Of a stretch of DNA of 64,000 bases, positions 1 to 8,962 are shown one piece after another. The first letter of the stretch is position 1; each line of letters starts with the position of its first letter. Both the position numbers and the translations under genes were made by a program. The notes below the pieces were generated by a model. The model saw nothing but the letters and a program-made list of their open reading frames with translations, was not told where the DNA came from and did no database searches. This DNA comes from Streptomyces sp. DSM 110735 (GTDB lineage: Bacteria; Actinomycetota; Actinomycetes; Streptomycetales; Streptomycetaceae): the NCBI RefSeq assembly GCF_016482685.1, contig NZ_JACYHF010000005.1, positions 124,001-188,000 of the forward strand, given 5' to 3'.

Positions 1-57
1 GGTGCACCGGTCCAGGGTCACCGGCTCCAGGGTGACCGATCCGGGCAATTCCGGCAT
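1..57 (-). CDS. N-terminal fragment of a probable GNAT acetyltransferase
   Basis: Only the first 19 codons lie in the window; the gene runs off the left edge. The start is ATG at 57, preceded on the minus strand by a near-perfect ribosome binding site (AGGAGGTGAC). The peptide begins MPELPGSVTLEPVTLD, which resembles the first strand of Streptomyces GNAT-type (diamine-acetyltransferase-like) proteins. It lies 59 bases downstream of the HAD phosphatase gene in the same direction, so the two may be co-transcribed. The family call is a guess from a short peptide. Confidence 0.45.
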   Translation of the reverse strand, partial: MPELPGSVTLEPVTLDRCT

Positions 58-116
58 GTCACCTCCTGCGGGTACCCCTGACCTCGGACATCACTCCGGT
101 GGTCACGTCCCGGTGG

Positions 117-803
117 TCACTTCGCGCCCGCCCGCAGCGAGTCCAGCAGCGCCGCCGGGTCGGTGTACACCGCGTCCGCGCCCGCCTCCTCCAGGTCCTC
201 GCGCGGGATGCCGCCGCAGAGCACGGCCAGGCACCGCACCCCCGCCCGGGTGCCCGCCCGCATGTCCCACACGGTGTCCCCGACGAACACGGCGTTCTCC
301 GCGGGCACCCCGGCCAGCTCCAGCGCCTGCTCGACCGGTTCGGGGGCCGGTTTGCCCTCGGACACGTCGTCGGCGCTCGCGGTGGCCGTGATCGCCTCGT
401 CGGCGTCGAGCGCGCGGCGCAGCGCGGACAGCTCCTGGCCGCCCGCCGAGGTGGCCAGCACCACCCGCCAGCCGTTCCCGGCCAGGTGCCGCAGCAGGTC
501 GCCCGCTCCCGGCAGGGGCGCGAGCCGCCCGAAGTACTGGCCGTAGAGCGCCTTGTGCGCCGCGCTGAGCGCCTCCGCCTCCTCGCGGGCCCGCTCCTCG
601 CCGAGCAGCCGGGCGACGAGGTCGGCGGACCGCAGCCCGACCGAGCGGTGGATCTCGTGCGTCGGCACCGCGTGCCCCGCCTGGCGGAACGCCTCCCACC
701 AGGTCACCACGTGCAGGGCGTTGGTGTCGACGAGGGTTCCGTCCACATCGAACACGGCGGCACGCGGCTCGCCGTCGTCCGGTCGGTCGTCGGGGATGAG
801 CAT
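117..803 (-). CDS. HAD-superfamily hydrolase (phosphoglycolate-phosphatase-like)
   Basis: This is a 228-residue soluble haloacid-dehalogenase-type phosphatase. Motif I is FDVDGTLVDT (nucleophile Asp19, acid/base Asp21). The helical cap follows, then the SEGKPAPEP lysine motif and the motif IV region VFVGDTVWDM that binds magnesium. The open frame continues upstream to 899, but the start at 803 (MLIPDDRPDD) is preferred because the upstream residues look like untranslated basic sequence. The domain order fits HAD subfamily IA enzymes such as Gph or beta-phosphoglucomutase. The substrate cannot be told. It is divergent from the membrane-protein gene at 989. Confidence 0.85.
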   Translation of the reverse strand: MLIPDDRPDDGEPRAAVFDVDGTLVDTNALHVVTWWEAFRQAGHAVPTHEIHRSVGLRSADLVARLLGEERAREEAEALSAAHKALYGQYFGRLAPLPGAGDLLRHLAGNGWRVVLATSAGGQELSALRRALDADEAITATASADDVSEGKPAPEPVEQALELAGVPAENAVFVGDTVWDMRAGTRAGVRCLAVLCGGIPREDLEEAGADAVYTDPAALLDSLRAGAK

Positions 804-988
804 GGGCGGCACCTCGCGGGGGCTCGTGTGTGTGCGTGCGGGGAATGCGCGGACGGGGTGCCGAGTACCCCGGGCGCGCGAGATCGTGCGTCGTCCCACC
901 CCGTCGTGTCACGCCCGGGGAACGGGGTACTGGAGCCGGGTCCAAGGTCCGGTCCGGCCGCCCGGTCGGTGACGACTCGGAGGATTCC

Positions 989-1864
989 ATGGCCCTGCGT
1001 CTCCTGCCGCGTACGACGCGCCTCGCATACCGCGTGGCCCGCCACGTACCCCGCTCGGCGTGGCCACCTCCGGCGCGGTTCGCGTACCGGGCGGCCCGGA
1101 TCGCGCCCCACGTGATCCCGCACGCGCCGCACGTCCCGCATGTGCCGCGTACGGCCGCCCACCTGTCGGGCACGGCATGGCGGCACTGGCGGCACGGCGG
1201 TGACCTGCGGATCTCCGGGGCGCACCCCACCGACGCCGTGCGCCCCGGCGAGGTGCAGCGGGCCGACCGCAGGTTCCTGCTGCTCGGCCTGCTGCCGCTG
1301 TGGGTGGTGCCCGCGGTGGCGGACTGGTGGATGCACCGGCGTACCCGCATCGAGCACACCAGCGGCACCAAGGAGTCCGCCGTGCACGCGCTGATGATGG
1401 CCGAGGCCGGGGTGCCGGTGGTGCTCGGGATGGTCGCGCGGGTCAACCCGCTGGTGCTCACGGTGATGGGCGGCGCGGCCGTCGTCCACGGCGCCACGGC
1501 CGTCTACGACGTCTCCCTGGCCACCGGCGAGCGCGAGATCCGCCCGATCGAGCAGCACATCCACAGCTTCCTGGAGGTGCTGCCGCTCACCGCGCTCGCC
1601 TTCACCGCGTGCCTCCACCCCGACCAGGTCCGCGCCACCCTGCGCGGCGGCCCGGGTCCGCGCGACTGGCGCCTGCTGCCCAAGGAGCACCCGCTCCCGG
1701 CCGCGTACCTGGCGGGGATCGGCGCGGTCATCACGGCGGGCGTCGTCCTGCCGTACGCCGAGGAGCTGTGGCGCTGCCGACGGGCGGCGCGGGAGACCCA
1801 GGAGGCGCGGGAGGCGCGGGAGGCGCGGAGGACCGCCGAGACCCGCGAGACCCCCGAGGCGTGA
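989..1864 (+). CDS. Conserved actinobacterial integral membrane protein, function unknown
   Basis: The 291-residue protein starts at ATG 989 after a GGAGGATTCC-like site. The first 70 residues are Arg/Pro/His-rich with repeated HVPH-type tripeptides. Hydrophobic segments follow at about residues 93-112 (FLLLGLLPLWVVPAVADWW), 135-170, 195-205 and 240-258, so four membrane passes are likely. The segment between the first two hydrophobic stretches (MHRRTRIEHTSGTKES) is conserved-looking and polar. The C-terminus is a charged Glu/Arg repeat (EAREAREARR) that could be coiled coil. I do not recognise a function. Its stop is 3 bases from the stop of the convergent decarboxylase gene. Confidence 0.75.
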   Translation: MALRLLPRTTRLAYRVARHVPRSAWPPPARFAYRAARIAPHVIPHAPHVPHVPRTAAHLSGTAWRHWRHGGDLRISGAHPTDAVRPGEVQRADRRFLLLGLLPLWVVPAVADWWMHRRTRIEHTSGTKESAVHALMMAEAGVPVVLGMVARVNPLVLTVMGGAAVVHGATAVYDVSLATGEREIRPIEQHIHSFLEVLPLTALAFTACLHPDQVRATLRGGPGPRDWRLLPKEHPLPAAYLAGIGAVITAGVVLPYAEELWRCRRAARETQEAREAREARRTAETRETPEA

Positions 1865-1867
1865 GCC

Positions 1868-3364
1868 CTACTCCTCGACCTTCCCGACCTCCCCGACCTC
1901 CTCGACCACCCGGATCGTCTCCAGCCCCGGGTCCGCCGCGTCCGGCAGGTTCATGCCCGCCCGCACCCCGCTGGTCAGATAGCGCAGCACCGGCTCGGTC
2001 AGCCGCTCACCGGGCAGCACGGCCGGGATGCCCGGCGGGTACGGCGTGATCATCTCGCCGGAGATCCGGCCCGCCGCCTGAGCCACGGGCACCTTGGTGT
2101 GCCGGCTGAAGTAGGCGTCGCGCGGCAGCCACTCCTGGCTCATGCGCAGCTCCTGCGGCGCGGGCACCTCCACCGGGGGCGCGCCGCGCAGCTCGTCCGC
2201 GTGGGCGGCGAGGTCGCGCAGGGCGGTCAGCAGCCGGTCGGCGGTCTCCTCGTCGTCGGCGTGGGTGAACTGGGCGCTGATCCGCCGGTGGTCGTAGAGG
2301 TGCATGTCGAGGTGGTGGCGCTCGCGCAGCCAGTCCCCGGCGCGGTAGCCGCTGGTGCCCAGCTCGGTGATGTCCATGACGGTGGGCAGCGGGTCGAGGT
2401 CGTGGCCGAGATCGGGTCCGGTCAGGTCGTCGGCGCCGTTGACGTGGATGCCGTCGATGCCCTCGATCTCCTGCTGCGTCCGCAGCGCGAGGTCCAGCGC
2501 GTGACTCACGAGCCGGTGACCGTCCTGCACCATCTGGCGCCGCCAGGCGTCCATGCCCGCGTACAGCAGGACGCTGGGGCTGGTGGTGCCGAGCAGGTCC
2601 GCGCGCGAGGCCAGCTCCTCCGGGTCGACCAGATCGCCCTGGAGGTGGAACACCGAGCCCTGCTCCAGACCGCTGCCCATCTTGTGGATGCTGGTCACGC
2701 ACACGTCGGCGCCCGCGTCCATCGCCCAGGTCGGCAGGTCCTCGTGGAAGGGCAGGTGCGCGCCCCACGCCTCGTCCACCACCAACGGCTTGCCGCGCCG
2801 GTGGCACACCTCCGCGACGGACGGCAGGTCGGCCGACGTGCCGTACGGGGTCGGACTGGTGACCAGCGCGCCGTCGGCGTCGGGGTGCTCCTCGAAGGCA
2901 CGCTCGTACGCCTCCGGGGACGGCGGATGCGCGAGGTGGCGCTCCGCGTCCCACTGCGGCTCGATCCACACCGGTGACACCCCGGACAGGATCAGGCCCG
3001 CGATCACCGACTTGTGCGCGTCCCGTCCGACGAGCAGTTTCTGCCCCGGACACGTCACGGTCAGCATGGCGGCCTTCACCGACAGGGAGCTGCCGCAGGT
3101 CGAGAAGTACGTCCGCTCGGCGTGCACCGCGTCCGCCATCAGCGCCTCGGCGCGCTTCAGAACCCCGCCGCCGGTACGCCGGTCGTCCAGCCCTCCGCTG
3201 GCCAGCACGTCCCCGGCGTAGACGGCCTCCCCGAGCACCGCCACCGCCCGTGGGTCGGCACCTCGCGCCTGCTTGTGTCCGGGCGGGGTGAACCCCCACT
3301 CCTTGGCCGCGTGATAGCGGGCCAGCGCGTCCAGTACGGGTGCTTCCTCATGGTCGAGTGCCAT
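1868..3364 (-). CDS. PLP-dependent Orn/Lys/Arg decarboxylase-family protein
   Basis: The 498-residue protein belongs to the fold-type I major domain of ornithine/lysine/arginine decarboxylases. Visible signatures are the N-terminal FTPPGHKQARG segment, FSTCGSSLSVKAAML (phosphate-binding turn), VGRDAHKSVIAG, VVDEAWGAHL (Asp contacting the pyridine nitrogen) and TSIHKMGSGLEQGS, where the Lys of SIHK forms the Schiff base. The C-terminal domain ends with EMITPYPPGIPAVLPGE, typical of the family. The start is ATG 3364 rather than the longer upstream frame. It lies 69 bases downstream of the VOC gene in the same direction. It would make cadaverine, putrescine or agmatine, but substrate choice is not visible. 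Confidence 0.9.
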   Translation of the reverse strand: MALDHEEAPVLDALARYHAAKEWGFTPPGHKQARGADPRAVAVLGEAVYAGDVLASGGLDDRRTGGGVLKRAEALMADAVHAERTYFSTCGSSLSVKAAMLTVTCPGQKLLVGRDAHKSVIAGLILSGVSPVWIEPQWDAERHLAHPPSPEAYERAFEEHPDADGALVTSPTPYGTSADLPSVAEVCHRRGKPLVVDEAWGAHLPFHEDLPTWAMDAGADVCVTSIHKMGSGLEQGSVFHLQGDLVDPEELASRADLLGTTSPSVLLYAGMDAWRRQMVQDGHRLVSHALDLALRTQQEIEGIDGIHVNGADDLTGPDLGHDLDPLPTVMDITELGTSGYRAGDWLRERHHLDMHLYDHRRISAQFTHADDEETADRLLTALRDLAAHADELRGAPPVEVPAPQELRMSQEWLPRDAYFSRHTKVPVAQAAGRISGEMITPYPPGIPAVLPGERLTEPVLRYLTSGVRAGMNLPDAADPGLETIRVVEEVGEVGKVEE

Positions 3365-3433
3365 GCGTTCCCGCGTTCCCGGTCTGCGGGGGGTCACACG
3401 AGCGACCGGCGCGCGACCGCCCGGCATCCGGCG

Positions 3434-4216
3434 TCAGGCGGGCGCCTGGAGCACCGCGAAGACCGCCCCCTCCGGGTCCGTCACCGTCGCCGCTCGGCCG
3501 GACGCCTCCTGGTGGGGCGGTTGCAGGACGTGGCCGCCGAGGGACGTCACCTGGACGAGGGTCCGGTCGACGTCCGTGACGCGGAAGTGGGTGAGCCAGT
3601 GGGCACCCCGGTCGCGGGGTACGGCGCGGCCCGCGCCGCGCAGTCCGGCGACCGGGCGGCCGTCGCCGCGCAGGGTCACGTGGTCGGGACCGGGTGCGGT
3701 CGGCGCCTGGTCGTAGCCGCACACCGTCTCGTAGAACTTGACGACGCGTGCGGTCTCGTAGGTGATCAGCTCGTTCCAGACCGGCAGTCCGTGTCGGTCG
3801 CCGTCGGTGAGCGGAGCGGCGGGGCCCGGGCTCTCGTCGAGACCGAAGACCGCGCCGGAGGGGTCCGCCGCGACCGCCGTGCGACCGTTGCCGGGGCTGT
3901 CGAGCGGACCGACGGCCACCGTGCCGCCGCACAGGCGGACCTGACCGGCCGCCAGGTCCACGTCACGGGAGGCGAAGAACGGCGTCCAGGCGGCCGGAAG
4001 CTGCCGGTCCGGCGGTGATTGGCCGATACCCGCCACCTCCTGCCCGTCCAGCAGCGCCCGGGTCCGGCGGCCGGGGCCGGGCGCGAACTCCCAGCCGAAC
4101 AGCGCCCCGTAGAACTCCTCGGCGGCGGCCGGCCGGTGTGTCAGCAGGCTCACCCGCCAGGGTGCGCCGGGCGCGCGCGACGCCCGGGGAACCGCCGCCT
4201 GCCGTGCCTGGGTCAT
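3434..4216 (-). CDS. VOC (glyoxalase/bleomycin-resistance fold) two-domain protein
   Basis: This 260-residue protein has two vicinal-oxygen-chelate domains. The first spans about residues 20-125 (WRVSLLTHRPAAAEEFYGAL, ending DPSGAVFGL). The second spans about 145-258 (VWNELITYETARVVKFYETV, ending DPEGAVFAVLQ). This duplicated arrangement is common in Streptomyces proteins annotated as hydroxylases or glyoxalase-like. No catalytic role can be assigned because the metal ligands are not clearly present. It is the first gene of a probable two-gene unit with the decarboxylase. Confidence 0.8.
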   Translation of the reverse strand: MTQARQAAVPRASRAPGAPWRVSLLTHRPAAAEEFYGALFGWEFAPGPGRRTRALLDGQEVAGIGQSPPDRQLPAAWTPFFASRDVDLAAGQVRLCGGTVAVGPLDSPGNGRTAVAADPSGAVFGLDESPGPAAPLTDGDRHGLPVWNELITYETARVVKFYETVCGYDQAPTAPGPDHVTLRGDGRPVAGLRGAGRAVPRDRGAHWLTHFRVTDVDRTLVQVTSLGGHVLQPPHQEASGRAATVTDPEGAVFAVLQAPA

Positions 4217-4262
4217 CCGCCACTCTCCCTCCGGCCCCGCACGGGAGCCGTGTCGCGTTCGC

Positions 4263-4300
4263 TCACCCGGAAGGGGCGCGCGTCACCCGAAGGGGGCGCA
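4263..4300. repeat. Direct repeat in divergent promoter region
   Basis: Two adjacent 18-base copies of a TCACCCGRAGGGGCGC-type sequence start at 4263 and 4283. They lie between the divergent VOC gene (start 4216) and sulfurtransferase gene (start 4494). The 20-base periodicity would place both on one helix face, so an operator is conceivable, but nothing else supports it. Confidence 0.4.
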
Positions 4301-4493
4301 CGCCAGGGCGGAACCGGTGCCGGGTGTCGCGTACGCGCGCGGTGTCCCGTAGGGGAGAAAGACCGTCCTCCCGCGCACGCGCCCGGCGCACGATGCGTGC
4401 CCGGTCGCGTACGCCCCGTGATCGTGTCCGTCCGGCCGAGCAGAGTAGCCGTACCTGGACGCCGGGGCTACCCCTGGCGTATGGATGGACCCC

Positions 4494-5345
4494 ATGACAG
4501 TCATCATTTCCCCATCCGAGCTGGCCCAGGAGCTGTCCGGGCAGGCACCTCCCGTGCTGCTGGACGTCCGCTGGCAGCTCTCCGCGGCCAAGGCGGCGGG
4601 GGCGCCCGCCTTCGACGGGCGGGCCGAGTACGCGGCCGGGCACCTTCCCGGCGCGGTCTTCGTCGACCTGGACCACGAACTGGCCGCCACGCCCGGCGAG
4701 AACGGCCGCCATCCGCTGCCCGACCTGGAGGTGTTCGGCGCGGCCATGCGCCGTGCGGGCGTGTCCGCCGACCGGCCCGTCGTCGTCTACGACGGCGGCC
4801 AGGGGTGGGCTGCCGCGCGCGCCTGGTGGCTGCTGCGCTGGACGGGTCACCCGGACGTGAGGGTCCTCGACGGCGGGTTGACGGCCTGGGACGGTCCGCT
4901 GTCCACCGACCAACCCGCCCCTGAGGAGGGCGACTTCGAGCCGTCTCCCGCCGCGACCGGCGTCCTGGACGCGGACGCCGCCGCCGAACTCGCGGGCACC
5001 GGAGTCCTGCTGGACGCGCGGGCGGGGGAGCGGTACCGCGGCGAGGTCGAGCCCATCGACCGGGTCGGCGGCCACATCCCGGGCGCGCTGTCGGCGCCGA
5101 CGACGGAGAACGTGGGTCCCGACGGGCGCTTCCTGCCCGCCGCCGACCTGCGCGACCGCTTCAAGGCGCTGGGCGTCTCCGACGAAGCCCGCGTGGGCGT
5201 CTACTGCGGCTCGGGCGTCTCGGGCGCGCACGAGGTGCTGGCCCTCGCGGTCGCGGGCATCCCGGCGGAGCTGTACGTCGGTTCGTGGTCGGAGTGGTCC
5301 GCCGATCCGACCCGACCGGTCGCGGTGGGACCCGACCCCCGGTAA
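4494..5345 (+). CDS. Thiosulfate/3-mercaptopyruvate sulfurtransferase (tandem rhodanese)
   Basis: The protein has 283 residues from ATG 4494, chosen over the ATG at 4485 because GGATGGA is spaced for it. It has two rhodanese domains. The N-terminal inactive domain includes VLLDVRWQLSAAKAAG and YAAGHLPGAVFVDLD. The C-terminal domain carries the catalytic Cys in VYCGSGVSGAHE at about residue 238. The CGSGV loop is the usual one for thiosulfate or mercaptopyruvate sulfurtransferases, which move sulfane sulfur to cyanide or thiols. It is cytoplasmic and monocistronic, followed by a hairpin at 5372. Confidence 0.9.
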   Translation: MTVIISPSELAQELSGQAPPVLLDVRWQLSAAKAAGAPAFDGRAEYAAGHLPGAVFVDLDHELAATPGENGRHPLPDLEVFGAAMRRAGVSADRPVVVYDGGQGWAAARAWWLLRWTGHPDVRVLDGGLTAWDGPLSTDQPAPEEGDFEPSPAATGVLDADAAAELAGTGVLLDARAGERYRGEVEPIDRVGGHIPGALSAPTTENVGPDGRFLPAADLRDRFKALGVSDEARVGVYCGSGVSGAHEVLALAVAGIPAELYVGSWSEWSADPTRPVAVGPDPR

Positions 5346-5371
5346 GCACACGAGAGAACGAGCATGCCGAA

Positions 5372-5435
5372 GCGGGGGCGCCGAACACGCCCCCGCCGCA
5401 CGGCAATTCGCACAAACGGTCGTACGACCTGTTTG
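5372..5435. terminator. Two hairpins between convergent sulfurtransferase and sepH genes
   Basis: GCGGGGGCG at 5372-5380 pairs perfectly with CGCCCCCGC at 5388-5396 across a 7-base loop. A second element, the perfect palindrome GGTCGTACGACC at 5418-5429 flanked by CAAAC and GTTTG, follows. The first looks like a bidirectional intrinsic terminator. The second could be a terminator or an operator. Confidence 0.65.
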
Positions 5436-5444
5436 CTCTCGCCG

Positions 5445-6482
5445 CTACTCCTGCTTCTTGCGCCGCGTACCGAAGACGATCTCGTCCCAGCTCGGCACGG
5501 CTGCCCGGCGTCCGGGGCGCACCCCGTCCGCCTCGGCCTGGCGGTCGGTCGCGCCCACGAGCCGGTCGCGGTGGCTGCCGACCGAGCGGGGCATGAGCAC
5601 GTCCGCGTAGGCGGAACCGGCCGACGCGGCGGGCGCCGGGGGCTCCTCCGCCTCGGGCTCCTCGGGGGGCTCCTCGTCGGTCTCGGACGGCCGCTCCGGC
5701 ACCACGAGGTCGCCCCGGAAGCTCGGCACCGCCTCCAACAGGCTGGTCAGCGAGTCCCGTTCACCGGCGGTGGACTCCTCGTCGGGCTCCGACGCCTGCG
5801 CGGGCAGGCTCGGCCGGTCGCTGCGCTCCAGGGCGCGGTCCATCGTGCGGTCGCGCGGCAGCCGGGCGATGCGCGGCACGAACGGGAAGCTCGGCTCCGC
5901 CGAGGCGAGGTCGTCGGACTCCCCGATCAGCGAGCGCGCCTCGTCGTCCACCGCCTGGACCAGGCGGCGCGGCGGGTCGTAGGTCCAGCTCGCGGTGTGC
6001 GTCTCCCCGGCGACCCGGTAGACGAGCAGCACCTCCCAGGTGCCGTCGTCGCGGCGCCAGGAGTCCCACTGCACGGTGTCCTTCTCGGCGCCGCGCAGCA
6101 ACAGCCGTTCCTGGACGGCCTCGCCGAGGGGCGGACCGGAGTTCTCGCCGGGGCGGCGGACGGAGGTCTTGCGGGCGCGCTCGGCCATGAAGGCGCGCTC
6201 GGCGAGCACGGGACCCTCGAAGCGCCGGACCCGGTCGACGGGGATGCCGGCGAGCTGGGCGACCTCTTCCGCGGTGGCGCCTGCTCGTATCCGCGCCTGG
6301 ATGTCCCGGGGGCGGAGGTGGCTCTCCACCTCGATCTCGATCTGGCCGAGCCGGGGGCGGTCGCCGCGCACGGCGGCGCGCAGCCGCTCGTCGATCGGAA
6401 GGGTGTACTCCGTCGCGTCGGCAGCCTTGAGCACCAGCCGTGTGCCGTCATTCGAGACGGCCACGACACGCAGTTCGGGCAT
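5445..6482 (-). CDS. sepH: Septation protein SepH
   Basis: The 345-residue protein begins MPELRVVAVSNDGTRLVLKA at ATG 6482. The open frame extends to 6569, but this start has the conserved N-terminus. It has the DUF3071 domain at residues 1-165, with a helix-turn-helix at about 60-92 (IQARIRAGATAEEVAQLAGI), and an acidic, disordered Pro/Glu-rich C-terminal half ending in a basic RRKKQE tail. SepH (SCO5855 in S. coelicolor) binds FtsZ and promotes its assembly during sporulation septation and vegetative cross-wall formation. That function is known for the family; here it is inferred from the matching domain layout and gene neighbourhood. Confidence 0.93.
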   Translation of the reverse strand: MPELRVVAVSNDGTRLVLKAADATEYTLPIDERLRAAVRGDRPRLGQIEIEVESHLRPRDIQARIRAGATAEEVAQLAGIPVDRVRRFEGPVLAERAFMAERARKTSVRRPGENSGPPLGEAVQERLLLRGAEKDTVQWDSWRRDDGTWEVLLVYRVAGETHTASWTYDPPRRLVQAVDDEARSLIGESDDLASAEPSFPFVPRIARLPRDRTMDRALERSDRPSLPAQASEPDEESTAGERDSLTSLLEAVPSFRGDLVVPERPSETDEEPPEEPEAEEPPAPAASAGSAYADVLMPRSVGSHRDRLVGATDRQAEADGVRPGRRAAVPSWDEIVFGTRRKKQE

Positions 6483-6963
6483 GGGGACCTCCCGGGTGGT
6501 GCCTGCCGACGTCACGTGCGTCGCTGCTTCCGCTAGTCGAGTGTGGCCTGCCCGGGTGCAGCCTGCCACAACCTTGCCGAGTTGCCCGGCGTGTCGGGCT
6601 CGGGCCCGAGTTCGCCGTTATGGCACGGTTACTTGTTCGCAACGCTAAGTGACGAACTCCATCACCCTGTGCAACTAGCCCCCTCCCGGCGGTCCTGCGA
6701 GGCCCCGGACACCCTGGTGGGAGACCGGACCCAGGGCTCGCAACAGTACTCCATTCGGACCACTCGCGTGGATTGACGCGCCGCCGGAATTCCGGCGAGG
6801 GGTGCGTCTCGGCCGCGTACGAGTCGGTCTGATCGGTCATCAACGTGGCGAACTTCACGCAATCGACAGAAACGGAACTAAAGGTTTCGCTCGTACGTCC
6901 CTCTCTCGTGCACAGAGCCGGTCAAGGCCGGTCAGGTATGGGAAAGGCAGGCAGGTTCCGGGT
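6483..6963. promoter_or_regulatory. Divergent intergenic region, sepH and membrane protein
   Basis: These 481 bases hold no gene I can support. They must contain the sepH promoter and that of the gene at 6964. The stretch is locally less GC-rich around 6600-6660 and 6840-6900, as expected for promoters. No clear sigma-factor hexamer pair or operator was identified by eye. Confidence 0.5.
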
Positions 6964-7719
6964 ATGGGTGAGACGCCCGAGACGGGTCGCAAGCGGTTCG
7001 ACCTGAGCGTGCCCCAGGTGGCGGGCAGCGCGCTCGCCGCCGTCGTGGCGGCCAAGCTGGCCTCCTACTTCGGGGTGTACGGCACGATCCTCGGAGCGGG
7101 GGTCGTCAGTGTCGTGGCCACCTGCGGCGGTTCCCTCTTCCAGCAGGTCTTCCGGCGCACCGGCGAGCAGTTGCGCGAGGCCAAGGTGAGCGGTCGGCCC
7201 AGGCTCCAGGCGGCGGGTCAACCGGTCGCCGTACCCGGGGAGTTCGGCGCGGGAACGGTCTACCGCGCGCGGGTGAGGAGCTGGAAGCGCCCGCTCGTCG
7301 CGGCGGCTCTCGTCTTCGGCGTGACCATGGCCGGTATCACCGTCTACGAACTCGTCTCCGGCAACAGCTTCAGCGGCGGAAAGGGCACCACGGTCAGCGA
7401 CGCGGTCGGCGGCCGGAACTCCTCCCACCACAACTCCCCGGCTCCCACGCCCTCCTGGACCCCGTCCACGGGGACGGAGACGACGTCCCCCGACGAGACC
7501 ACTCCCACGGGTGACAGCGGCACGAAGGGTTCGGCCACCCCCGAGCCGAGCGGGAGCCCGGACCGGCAGCGGAAGCAGGACAGCGTGCCCAGCCCCGGGG
7601 CGACCACCCCGGCGCCCACGGCCGACGCGCCGACGGCGAGCCCTACTCCCCGAGAATCCGCCGGGAGTAGTCGTTCTGGAACAGCCGTTCCGGATCCAGG
7701 CGGTTCCGCAGCGCCCTGA
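6964..7719 (+). CDS. Membrane protein with Ser/Thr/Pro-rich extracytoplasmic tail
   Basis: The protein has 251 residues from ATG 6964 (MGETPETGRKRFDLSVPQVA). The first helix lies at about residues 17-52 (AGSALAAVVAAKLASYFGVY), with a second at about 105-125 (LVAAALVFGVTMAGITVYEL). From residue 140 on it is almost entirely Thr/Ser/Pro/Gly, low complexity, typical of exported actinobacterial wall-spanning tails. No catalytic domain is visible. Its last 77 bases overlap the 3' end of the convergent FAD oxidase gene, so one strand's coding sequence constrains the other. Confidence 0.8.
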   Translation: MGETPETGRKRFDLSVPQVAGSALAAVVAAKLASYFGVYGTILGAGVVSVVATCGGSLFQQVFRRTGEQLREAKVSGRPRLQAAGQPVAVPGEFGAGTVYRARVRSWKRPLVAAALVFGVTMAGITVYELVSGNSFSGGKGTTVSDAVGGRNSSHHNSPAPTPSWTPSTGTETTSPDETTPTGDSGTKGSATPEPSGSPDRQRKQDSVPSPGATTPAPTADAPTASPTPRESAGSSRSGTAVPDPGGSAAP

Positions 7720-8962
7720 ATTCCCCGAACCGCGGATACACCCGATCGAAGTACTCCGCGTCACGGGTGTGCACCTTCCCCCAATGGGGTCGCCCCTCGT
7801 GCGCGGTGAAGATCCGCTCGGCCGCGCTGAAGTAGGCGTGGTACGGCGTGCCCCGGTACATGTGCACCGCGATGTACGCGCTGTCCCGGCCCGAGGCGGT
7901 GGAGAGCGTGATGTCGTCGGCCGGGGCGGTGCGCACCTCGACCGGGAAGCTGACCCGCAGCCCCGACCGCTCCACCGCCGCCTTCAGCTCCCGCAGCGTC
8001 TCGGCCAGCGCCGCGCGCGGCACCGCGTACTCCATCTCCACGAACCGCACCCGGCGCGGCGAGGTGAAGACCTTGTACGGGATGTCGGTGTACGACCGCG
8101 CGGACAGCGCCCTGCTGGAGATCCGGGCGATCGCCGGGACGCTCGCGGGCGCCGCGCGGCCGACCCACTGGGCCACCTGGAAGACGCCGTTGGAGAGGAA
8201 CTCGTCCTCGAACCAGCCGACCGGCTGCCCCACCGGACGCGCCGGACCCGCGCTGCGGTTGTTGCGCTTGGTGTTGGTGCTGCCGGTGTGCGGGAACCAG
8301 TAGAACTCGAAGTGCTCGTTCTCGGCCCACAGTTGGTCGAACTCCGCCAACACGCGGTCCAACGGCATCGGCTCCTCGCGCGCGTGCAGCAGGAACAGCG
8401 GCTCGACGGCGAAGGTGACGGCCGTGACGATCCCGAGGGCGCCGAGCCCGATCCGGGCCGCCGCGAAGACCTCGGGATTCTCCTCCCGCGAGCAGGTGAG
8501 CACCGAGCCGTCGGCGGTGACCAGTTCGAGCGCGGTGATCTGCGCCGCGATCGAGCCCGACTCGCGCCCCGTGCCGTGGGTACCGGTGCTGACCGCCCCG
8601 GCCACGGTCTGCTCCATGATGTCGCCCATGTTGGCCAGCGACAGTCCCTCGCGCGCCAGAGCCGCGTTGAGCCGCTTGAGCGGGGTGCCCGCCTCGACCG
8701 TGACGGTCATCGCCGTACGGTCGATCTCCCGGATGCCGGTGAGCAGTTCGGGCCGTATCTGCACCCCGTCGGTCGCGGCTATGGACGTGAACGAGTGACC
8801 GGTGCCCACCGCCTTGACCCGTAGACCGTCGTCGGCCGCCTTGCGTATCTCGGCCGCCAGCTCCGCCACCGAGGCGGGAGTCACCTGCCGGGCCGGACGG
8901 GCGGTCACATTGCCGCCCCAGTTACGCCACGTGCCGTGCTTCCCGCTCGCCGTGCTGCTCAA
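7643..8962 (-). CDS. FAD-linked D-arabinono-1,4-lactone oxidase-type oxidoreductase
   Basis: This 439-residue protein has an N-terminal PCMH-type FAD domain (about 20-190). It contains VKAVGTGHSFTSIAATDGVQ, in which the GHS stretch normally contacts or covalently binds FAD, and SLANMGDIMEQTVAGAVSTG. The C-terminal ALO domain ends with GRPHWGKVHTRDAEYF and a YSRRILGE tail. The family oxidises sugar lactones, alditols or xylitol with oxygen, and the exact substrate is not visible. Its start overlaps the end of the MFS gene by 41 bases, so the two are probably translationally coupled. Confidence 0.9.
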   Translation of the reverse strand: MSSTASGKHGTWRNWGGNVTARPARQVTPASVAELAAEIRKAADDGLRVKAVGTGHSFTSIAATDGVQIRPELLTGIREIDRTAMTVTVEAGTPLKRLNAALAREGLSLANMGDIMEQTVAGAVSTGTHGTGRESGSIAAQITALELVTADGSVLTCSREENPEVFAAARIGLGALGIVTAVTFAVEPLFLLHAREEPMPLDRVLAEFDQLWAENEHFEFYWFPHTGSTNTKRNNRSAGPARPVGQPVGWFEDEFLSNGVFQVAQWVGRAAPASVPAIARISSRALSARSYTDIPYKVFTSPRRVRFVEMEYAVPRAALAETLRELKAAVERSGLRVSFPVEVRTAPADDITLSTASGRDSAYIAVHMYRGTPYHAYFSAAERIFTAHEGRPHWGKVHTRDAEYFDRVYPRFGEFRALRNRLDPERLFQNDYSRRILGE

